From the NCBI GenBank assembly GCA_019415925.1, contig DXYG01000054.1:1-17499 (forward strand): a DNA stretch of 17,499 nucleotides. Direction: 5' to 3'. This DNA is from Clostridiales bacterium (lineage in GTDB: Bacteria; Bacillota; Clostridia; Oscillospirales; Acutalibacteraceae). Shown in pieces: positions 12,412 through 17,499 of this stretch. The translations under genes were made by a program, and so were the position numbers. A model generated the notes under the pieces. The model had not been told where the DNA came from. It worked only from the letters and a program-made list of their open reading frames with translations, and searched no databases. Within the stretch, counting starts at the first letter, position 1, and each line of letters begins with the position of its first letter.

Positions 12412-14913
12412 ATGAAGCAATATAATGTTACGGGAATGAGCTGTGCCGCTTGCAGCGCAAGGGTTGAAAAAGCTGTTTTGAAACTTGACGGAGTTACCGC
12501 CTGTTCTGTAAGTTTGCTTACAAACTCAATGGGCGTTGAGGGAGATGTAAAGCCCGAAGAGGTTATAGCCGCTGTTGAAAGTGCAGGCTACGGCGCAACG
12601 CTCAAAGGCTCGGAAAGAAAATCCGATAATTCAGAAAAAGACGATAATCTCAAAGACACCGAAACTCCTGCGCTGCTTAAAAGACTTATAGCCTCGCTTG
12701 TTTTCCTTATAGTGCTGATGTACTTTTCAATGGGGCATATGATGTGGGGATTTCCGCTGCCTGAGTTTATGGAGAATAACCATATCGCAATGGGCTTGAT
12801 TCAGCTTTTGCTGACGGCGGCTGTAATGGTGATTAATCAGAAGTTTTTCATAAGCGGCTTTAAAGCACTTTTCAACCGTGCACCGAATATGGACACGCTC
12901 GTAGCACTCGGCTCTTCGGCGGCGTTTGTTTACAGTACCTATGCTCTTTTTGCAATGACGAGTGCACAGCTTGCAGGCGATATGAACGGCGTTATGACGT
13001 ATATGCATGAGCTTTATTTTGAATCTGCGGCTATGATTTTAACGCTGATTACAGTCGGCAAAATGCTTGAAGCACGTTCAAAGGGCAAAACTACCGACGC
13101 ACTCAAAAGCCTTATAAAGCTTGCACCGAAAACAGCGGTAATACTTGTTGACGGCAATGAAACCCAGGTTTCGGTTGATAAGGTAAAAAAAGGCGATATT
13201 TTCGTCGTTCGTCCCGGCGAGAGCATTCCCGTTGACGGAATAATTATTGAGGGCAACAGTGCTGTGAATGAATCGGCTCTGACAGGCGAGAGCATACCTG
13301 TTGATAAAAGCAAAGGCGATGTTGTTTCAGCGGCGACAATCAATCAGTCGGGATTCATAAAATGCGAAGCCTCACGAGTAGGCGAGGACACAACGCTTTC
13401 GCAGATTATAAAAATGGTGAGTGATGCTTCCGCTACAAAAGCGCCTATTGCAAAGGCGGCTGACAAGGTTTCGGGTGTGTTCGTGCCCGTTGTTATTGCG
13501 ATTGCTATAATCACCGCCGCTGTCTGGCTTATGGTAGGAGAGAGCGTTGGTTCTGCACTTGCGAGGGCGATTTCTGTGCTTGTAATAAGCTGTCCGTGTG
13601 CGCTCGGTCTTGCAACTCCTGTTGCAATTATGGTGGGAAGCGGTGTAGGAGCGAAGAACGGAATTTTGTTCAAAACCGCCGAATCACTCGAACAATCGGG
13701 CAAAATCAAAATTGTCGCTCTCGACAAAACAGGAACAATCACAAAAGGCGAGCCAAAGGTTACCGATATTCTTGCCTTTGAGTCCGATAAAACCGAGCTT
13801 TTGAAAACGGCTCTTGCACTTGAATGTAAAAGCGAGCATCCTCTTGCAAAGGCGGTCGTAAAAAGAGCGAGCGAGGACGGACTGATTACCGAAGAAGTTG
13901 ACGAATTAAAAATATTCTCAGGCAGCGGATTGTCGGGAATTTTAGAAGGTGAAGCAGTTTACGGCGGTAATTTAAGGTACGTTTCTGAGTTTACGCAGAT
14001 TCCAAATAAGGCAATTACGACAGCAGAAAAGCTTGCAGACGAAGGTAAAACACCTTTATATTTCGTTAAGGGAAAGAAACTCCTCGGCATTATTGCCGTT
14101 GCCGATGAAATAAAAGAGGATAGTGCCGAGGCTGTAAAAGAGCTTCACAATATGGGATTGCACGTTGTTATGCTTACAGGCGACAACGAAAAAACAGCAA
14201 AAGCAGTCGGAAAGCTTGCAGGAGTTGACGAGGTAATCGCAGGCGTTCTTCCCGACGGTAAGGAAAAGGTTGTTTCAAAGCTCAGGCAAAAGGGCAGGGT
14301 TGCAATGGTCGGTGACGGTATAAACGATGCTCCTGCGCTTACAAGTGCCGACGTAGGCATAGCAATCGGAGCAGGAACAGACGTAGCAATTGATGCGGCT
14401 GACGTAGTATTAATGAAAAGCAGGCTTTCAGACGTTCCTGCCGCAATACGGCTCGGAAGGGCAACGCTAAGGAATATTCACGAAAACCTGTTCTGGGCTT
14501 TCATCTACAACGCAATCGGAATTCCGATTGCCGCAGGTTTGTTTATACCTCTGTTTGGCTGGAGATTAAACCCGATGTTTGCGGCGGCGGCAATGAGCCT
14601 TTCGAGCTTCTGCGTTGTCACAAACGCACTACGGCTTAATTTTGTAAAAATCCGCAAAAATAATATAAAAACAGAAACAGTAAAAACTATTGAAAAGGAG
14701 AATGTAAAAATGGAAAAGACAATCAAAATTGAAGGAATGATGTGCCCTCATTGTGAGGCTACCGTCAAAAAAACACTTGAAGAGCTTGACGGCGTAACGC
14801 AGGCTGTTGCAAGCCACGAAAAGGGAACAGCCGTTGTAACGCTTGAAAAGGACGTTTCGTTTGAAACGCTAAAAAAAGCGGTAGAGGATAAAGGCTACAC
14901 CGTTATTGAATAA
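12412..14913 (+). CDS. copA: Cu(I)-exporting P1B-type ATPase with C-terminal CopZ-like domain
   Basis: This 833-residue membrane pump exports Cu(I) using ATP. Domains in order: an N-terminal heavy-metal-associated (HMA) domain with GMSCAACS (Cys11, Cys14), membrane helices, the actuator with LTGES (about residue 289), and CPC in the transport helix (394-396). Then follow DKTGT with phosphorylated Asp438, His476-Pro477, GDGINDAP (634-641), and YN plus MSLSS in the last two helices, the Cu(I) P1B-1 signature. After a polar linker (about 745-766) comes a second HMA domain (767-833) with GMMCPHCE (Cys778, Cys781). A C-terminal HMA is less usual than tandem N-terminal ones. Only a weak GAGATGAT precedes the ATG, 9 nt after the csoR stop, so coupling to csoR is likely. 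Confidence 0.97.
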   Translation: MKQYNVTGMSCAACSARVEKAVLKLDGVTACSVSLLTNSMGVEGDVKPEEVIAAVESAGYGATLKGSERKSDNSEKDDNLKDTETPALLKRLIASLVFLIVLMYFSMGHMMWGFPLPEFMENNHIAMGLIQLLLTAAVMVINQKFFISGFKALFNRAPNMDTLVALGSSAAFVYSTYALFAMTSAQLAGDMNGVMTYMHELYFESAAMILTLITVGKMLEARSKGKTTDALKSLIKLAPKTAVILVDGNETQVSVDKVKKGDIFVVRPGESIPVDGIIIEGNSAVNESALTGESIPVDKSKGDVVSAATINQSGFIKCEASRVGEDTTLSQIIKMVSDASATKAPIAKAADKVSGVFVPVVIAIAIITAAVWLMVGESVGSALARAISVLVISCPCALGLATPVAIMVGSGVGAKNGILFKTAESLEQSGKIKIVALDKTGTITKGEPKVTDILAFESDKTELLKTALALECKSEHPLAKAVVKRASEDGLITEEVDELKIFSGSGLSGILEGEAVYGGNLRYVSEFTQIPNKAITTAEKLADEGKTPLYFVKGKKLLGIIAVADEIKEDSAEAVKELHNMGLHVVMLTGDNEKTAKAVGKLAGVDEVIAGVLPDGKEKVVSKLRQKGRVAMVGDGINDAPALTSADVGIAIGAGTDVAIDAADVVLMKSRLSDVPAAIRLGRATLRNIHENLFWAFIYNAIGIPIAAGLFIPLFGWRLNPMFAAAAMSLSSFCVVTNALRLNFVKIRKNNIKTETVKTIEKENVKMEKTIKIEGMMCPHCEATVKKTLEELDGVTQAVASHEKGTAVVTLEKDVSFETLKKAVEDKGYTVIE
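14710..14913 (+). CDS. copZ: Possible internally initiated CopZ-like copper chaperone
   Basis: Inside and in frame with copA, AAAAGGAG (14693-14700) lies 9 nt before an ATG at 14710 that begins MEKTIKIEGMMCPHCEATVK. Starting here gives a 67-residue protein that is a complete HMA domain of normal CopZ length, with the CxxC Cu(I) site at residues 12 and 15. The upstream linker is Lys/Asn-rich and looks like former intergenic sequence read through after loss of a copA stop codon. Whether this start is used is inference. If so, the locus makes both a pump with a tethered chaperone and a free chaperone. Without use of the start it is simply the C-terminal domain of CopA. Confidence 0.5.
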   Translation: MEKTIKIEGMMCPHCEATVKKTLEELDGVTQAVASHEKGTAVVTLEKDVSFETLKKAVEDKGYTVIE

Positions 14914-14925
14914 TACCGCACAAGA

Positions 14926-14961
14926 AAAGGTCAGGATTCATTTGGAAGAGTCCTGACCTTT
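14926..14961. terminator. Terminator of the copper operon, probably two-sided
   Basis: AAAGGTCAGGA (14926-14936) pairs perfectly over 11 bp with TCCTGACCTTT (14951-14961). On the plus strand TTTCATTATTATAATT follows. On the minus strand the stem runs into TTTTCTT, so it may also end the minute minus-strand unit that starts near 15056. Confidence 0.85.
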
Positions 14962-14965
14962 CATT

Positions 14966-14987
14966 ATTATAATTATAATTATAATTA
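14966..14987. repeat. ATTATA short tandem repeat
   Basis: Three exact copies of ATTATA followed by ATTA lie between the copA terminator and the stop codon of the 11-codon minus-strand ORF. The copy number could vary by slippage; no function is evident. Confidence 0.8.
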
Positions 14988-15020
14988 GTCTTTAAAAATC
15001 CAACGTAAAATGTAAATCAT
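14985..15020 (-). CDS. Putative 11-residue microprotein or leader peptide
   Basis: A minus-strand ORF encodes MIYILRWIFKD and ends in TAA. Its translation signals are as good as those of neighbouring genes: AAAGGAG (15034-15028) lies 7 nt before the ATG. A promoter-like pair lies upstream at 15091-15063, and a hairpin terminator lies downstream at 14961-14926. The predicted RNA is roughly 130 nt. The peptide is hydrophobic and aromatic with two basic residues, so it might sit on the membrane. I recognise no family. Alternatives are a leader peptide, a small regulatory RNA with an incidental ORF, or chance. It is convergent with copA and lies downstream of iscU in the same orientation, separated from iscU by a terminator. 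Confidence 0.4.
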   Translation of the reverse strand: MIYILRWIFKD

Positions 15021-15062
15021 AACATATCTCCTTTCGGTATTTTAGTATTTTCCTTTGCTATG

Positions 15063-15091
15063 TCTATATACTAACAGACCGACAGTGACAA
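15063..15091 (-). promoter_or_regulatory. Promoter of the minute minus-strand unit
   Basis: On the minus strand, TTGTCA (15091-15086), an exact 17-nt spacer and TATAGA (15068-15063) give a start near 15056 and a leader of about 35 nt before the 11-codon ORF. Each element differs from consensus by one base. Confidence 0.5.
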
Positions 15092-15133
15092 GATACGGAC
15101 AAATTTTAAAAACATATTTAAAAAATATGAAAA

Positions 15134-15161
15134 AGGACTGTTCACGCAAATGAACAGTCCT
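15134..15161 (-). terminator. Terminator of the rnhA-iscS-iscU operon
   Basis: AGGACTGTTCA (15134-15144) pairs perfectly with TGAACAGTCCT (15151-15161) around a 6-nt loop. On the minus strand it is followed by TTTTTCATATTTTT, an efficient-looking tail, 22 nt after the iscU stop. Confidence 0.88.
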
Positions 15162-15182
15162 CAATTTATATTTAAATTTTAA

Positions 15183-15611
15183 TCAGTGGCAACCGCACTC
15201 GTCGCACTCGGGAACCTTTCCGACAAACGGTTCGGGGTCGATTCCTTTTCTTGTGTAGTAATCGGAAATAGCGGCTTTTATTGCCTGCTCGGCAAGTACG
15301 GAGCAGTGTACCTTTACTGGCGGAAGTCCGTCAAGAGCCTCCATAACAGCCTTGTTTGTAAGTTTGAGCGCATCATTGATTGACTTGCCCTTAATCATCT
15401 CGGTAGCCATACTGCTTGTTGCAATTGCTGCACCGCAGCCAAAGGTCTTGAACTTAACGTCGGTAATAACGTCGTCCTCAACCTTGATGTACATTTTCAT
15501 AATGTCTCCGCATTTGGAGTTGCCAACCTCGCCGATACCGTCAGCGTTTTCAATCTCGCCGACGTTGCGGGGATTTGCAAAATGGTCCATAACCTTTTCG
15601 GAATATGCCAT
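15183..15611 (-). CDS. iscU: Fe-S cluster assembly scaffold IscU/NifU-type
   Basis: This cytosolic scaffold assembles Fe-S clusters from sulfide delivered by the cysteine desulfurase encoded just upstream. The 142 residues carry the three conserved cluster-ligand cysteines: Cys34 in SKCGD, Cys59 in FGCGAA and Cys103 in HCSVLAEQA. Asp36 next to Cys34 is also conserved. The protein has only the N-terminal scaffold domain, not the full NifU ferredoxin and Nfu domains. Its tail adds PECDECGCH, giving three further cysteines (136, 139, 141) and a terminal His, not part of the core fold; it may bind metal. AAGGAGG lies about 11 nt before the ATG. iscS ends 45 nt upstream. Confidence 0.94.
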   Translation of the reverse strand: MAYSEKVMDHFANPRNVGEIENADGIGEVGNSKCGDIMKMYIKVEDDVITDVKFKTFGCGAAIATSSMATEMIKGKSINDALKLTNKAVMEALDGLPPVKVHCSVLAEQAIKAAISDYYTRKGIDPEPFVGKVPECDECGCH

Positions 15612-15656
15612 AATATTTTAAACCTCCTTGATTTTATATAATGTATATAATATTAA

Positions 15657-16850
15657 TTAAGAATTCTGAGCCGCTTCATCCTTTTTGATTTTTTCCCAAA
15701 GCGGTGACATAGCTCTTAAATAACTGACAATTTCAGGCACCTTTTCAAGAATATAATCAATATCCTCTTCACTGTTTTCGTCAGAGAACGAAAGGCGCAT
15801 ACTGCCGTGAGCAATTTCGTGGGGAAGACCGATTGCAAGCAGAACGTGGCTTGGGTCAAGACTTCCCGATGTGCAGGCTGAGCCCGAAGAAGCGGAAATT
15901 CCGCAAAGGTCAAGCTTGAGCAGAAGGCTTTCACCCTCAATTCCCTCAAAGCACATATTTACGTTGCCCGGCAGACGGTGAACTCTGTCGCCGTTAAGTC
16001 TTGAACGCTCAATTTTTAAAAGTCCGTCAATCAGTCTGTCACGCATTTTTACAAGCTTTGCGTTTCTTTCGTCCATTGTTTCAACCGAAAGCTGAAGTGC
16101 CGCATCAAGACCGACAATGCCTGCAACGTTTTCCGTACCTGCACGTCTGTTTCTCTCCTGAGCACCGCCCTCGATAAGGTTGTCTATCTTAACGCCTCGT
16201 CTTACGTAAAGCAAGCCGCAGCCCTTAGGACCGTGAATTTTGTGAGCTGTCATTGAAAGCAAGTCAATGTTCTGCTCAACTACGTTGATTCTTACATATC
16301 CTGCCGCCTGAACAGCGTCGGTGTGGAACAGAACACCATGTTTTTTGCAGATTGCGCCGATTTCGGCAATAGGTTGAATTGTGCCGATTTCGTTGTTAGC
16401 ATACATAATAGATACAATAGCAGTATCCTCACGGATAGCGTTTTCAACGTCCTCGGGTTTAACAATGCCGTTTTCGTAAACGTCAAGATATGTTACTTCA
16501 AAACCATCTTTTTCAAGAGCGGCACACGTATGAAGAATAGCGTGATGCTCAAATTTTGAAGTGATGATGTGTTTTTTACCCTTTGCTTTAAGAGCGTGGC
16601 AAACACCCTTTAATGCCCAGTTATCGGATTCACTTCCGCCCGATGTGAAGAAAATTTCACTCGGAGAAGCTGCACCGAGATTTTTTGCTATGTTAGCTCT
16701 TGACTTTTCAACAGCTTCCTTTGCCTTGCCGCCTATACGGTAAAGGCTTGAGGGGTTGCCGTAAACCTCGGTGAGGTAGGGCATCATTTTTTCAAGCACC
16801 GACGGTGCAAGAGCAGTTGTAGCCGAGTTGTCGGCATAAATGTTTCTCAT
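15657..16850 (-). CDS. iscS: Cysteine desulfurase IscS/NifS-type
   Basis: This PLP enzyme removes sulfur from cysteine and passes it as persulfide to IscU and often to tRNA thiolation enzymes. The 397-residue length is typical. SGGSESDNWALKG and KFEHHAIL hold PLP contacts, and HTDAVQAAG holds the cofactor Asp. Lys204 in TAHKIHGPKG forms the Schiff base, and Cys326 in SGSACTSGS is the persulfide-bearing residue on the mobile loop. The ATG at 16850 (MRNIYADNSATT) is chosen because AAGGTGAT lies 4 nt before it and this is the conserved N-terminus; the longer open frame overlaps rnhA. It lies 20 nt after rnhA and 45 nt before iscU. No iscR gene is visible. Confidence 0.96.
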   Translation of the reverse strand: MRNIYADNSATTALAPSVLEKMMPYLTEVYGNPSSLYRIGGKAKEAVEKSRANIAKNLGAASPSEIFFTSGGSESDNWALKGVCHALKAKGKKHIITSKFEHHAILHTCAALEKDGFEVTYLDVYENGIVKPEDVENAIREDTAIVSIMYANNEIGTIQPIAEIGAICKKHGVLFHTDAVQAAGYVRINVVEQNIDLLSMTAHKIHGPKGCGLLYVRRGVKIDNLIEGGAQERNRRAGTENVAGIVGLDAALQLSVETMDERNAKLVKMRDRLIDGLLKIERSRLNGDRVHRLPGNVNMCFEGIEGESLLLKLDLCGISASSGSACTSGSLDPSHVLLAIGLPHEIAHGSMRLSFSDENSEEDIDYILEKVPEIVSYLRAMSPLWEKIKKDEAAQNS

Positions 16851-16870
16851 ATATATCACCTTCGTCTGAT

Positions 16871-17308
16871 TTATGCATATTGCTGTGCCGCAGCAACAGC
16901 GAGTCGGTCGCACCTTTCGTTTTCAGGGTGACCGGCGTGACCTTTTACCCATATAACATCAACCTCGTGAATGTCGCAGAGCTTTAAAAGCCTGTCCCAT
17001 AGCTCGGGATTGAGCGCAGGCTCTTTTTTGTTGCGCATCCAGTTGTTTGCCTTCCATTTTTTAGCCCAGCCGAGCTTTAAAGCGTTGCATACATACTGGG
17101 AATCGCTGTACAGCGTTACCTTGCACGGCTCCTTGAGTGCGCTGAGCGCATTGATTACTGCGGAAAGCTCCATTCTGTTGTTAGTTGTATTTGCTTCTCC
17201 GCCCGACAGCTCACGTTCATGTCCGTTATAGCGCAGAACTGCGCCCCAGCCTCCGGGCCCCGGATTTCCGCTGCAAGCGCCGTCGGTAAAAATTTCTACC
17301 TGTTTCAA
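16871..17308 (-). CDS. rnhA: Ribonuclease HI
   Basis: This enzyme cleaves the RNA strand of RNA-DNA hybrids, removing R-loops and replication primers. The 145 residues show the full two-metal active site: Asp9 in FTDGACSGNPGPGG, Glu47 in NRMELSA, Asp69 in YSDSQYV, His124 in VKGHAGH and Asp134 in ERCDRLA, closely matching Escherichia coli numbering. There is no extra hybrid-binding domain. The start is TTG at 17308, because AAGGAG lies 7 nt upstream; the longer open frame to 17353 would include the Shine-Dalgarno and the -10. It is the first gene of an operon with iscS and iscU, an uncommon partnership. Confidence 0.95.
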   Translation of the reverse strand: MKQVEIFTDGACSGNPGPGGWGAVLRYNGHERELSGGEANTTNNRMELSAVINALSALKEPCKVTLYSDSQYVCNALKLGWAKKWKANNWMRNKKEPALNPELWDRLLKLCDIHEVDVIWVKGHAGHPENERCDRLAVAAAQQYA

Positions 17309-17339
17309 GCGTATTCTCCTTAATTGACGTTCGACTAAT

Positions 17340-17368
17340 ATTATAATACGCATAAATCACAAATGCAA
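17340..17368 (-). promoter_or_regulatory. Promoter of the rnhA-iscS-iscU operon
   Basis: On the minus strand, TTGCAT (17368-17363), an exact 17-nt spacer and consensus TATAAT (17345-17340) lie 31 nt before the rnhA start. No IscR-like palindrome is evident around it. The remaining 17369-17499 is AT-rich with nothing I can support. Confidence 0.65.
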
Positions 17369-17499
17369 CCATTATTTAGTTATTATTTTGCCAAAAACAG
17401 AGCATAATATTAATAAAACATCTGAATTTTAATGATAAAATTCAAATTCCTATTAATTTTGTAAGAATTTACTCTTGCTAACTAAAATATATATTATAT

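Noticed and set aside
12412..14913. Frameshift or broken gene fusion at the copA-copZ junction
   Set aside because: The frame is continuous from 12412 to 14913 with all motifs intact, so it is a fusion with a possible internal start, not a disrupted gene.
15127..15153. Eight-codon plus-strand ORF starting MKKDC
   Set aside because: It lies within the iscU terminator stem, has no ribosome binding site and no promoter, so it is a by-product of the hairpin.
16851..16913. 21-residue N-terminal extension of IscS
   Set aside because: It overlaps the end of rnhA; the conserved N-terminus and the Shine-Dalgarno support the ATG at 16850.
1..17499. CRISPR arrays, insertion sequences, tRNA or rRNA genes
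   Set aside because: I saw no regularly spaced direct repeats, no transposase-like frame with terminal repeats, and no tRNA or rRNA sequence on either strand.

Overview
The window looks like a chromosomal segment of a low-to-moderate GC Firmicute, most likely a gut-type Clostridium relative (Oscillospiraceae/Ruminococcaceae-like). I infer this from strong AGGAGG-type ribosome binding sites, TTGACA/TATAAT promoters, some GTG/TTG starts, a clostridial pgk-tpiA-gpmI cluster, a csoR-copA copper locus and an ISC-type iscS-iscU pair. No lineage assignment was computed. Housekeeping genes are visibly richer in GC than two orphan genes (1503-2135 and 5854-6603), which are markedly AT-rich and may be accessory.

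Left part (1-6720). A four-gene rightward unit starts from a clear promoter at 151-179, which is abutted by a perfect inverted repeat. It encodes a DUF2975 membrane protein, its usual small Cro/CI-type regulator, an unrecognised membrane-anchored protein and an unrecognised lipoprotein. A bidirectional terminator separates it from a leftward pair of ABC half-transporters forming a heterodimeric exporter with one degenerate and one canonical ATPase site. Divergent from the exporter is an orphan Cys-rich protein. The shared control region holds two promoters and two palindromes.

Centre (6720-11340). The leftward glycolytic genes pgk, tpiA and gpmI encode three lower-glycolysis enzymes; gap and eno are not in the window. 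A pair of GC-rich hairpins lies between pgk and tpiA and may be a dispersed repeat. Upstream, also leftward, are trmL (tRNA wobble 2'-O-methylation) and a small DUF4177 protein.

Right part (11340-17499). Two small rightward genes (a glycine-zipper protein and a single-pass membrane protein) precede a copper homeostasis operon. CsoR sits behind a consensus promoter carrying two CsoR-type operators. CopA follows, with a C-terminal CopZ-like domain that has its own internal Shine-Dalgarno and ATG, so one frame may yield both the pump and a free chaperone. Between copA and iscU is a complete-looking minute transcription unit on the minus strand (promoter, Shine-Dalgarno, 11-codon ORF, hairpin). 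Last comes a leftward rnhA-iscS-iscU operon for RNase HI and Fe-S cluster assembly.

The best candidates for something undescribed are the 11-codon ORF at 14985-15020, the nested copZ inside copA, and the orphan Cys-rich gene divergent from the ABC exporter.
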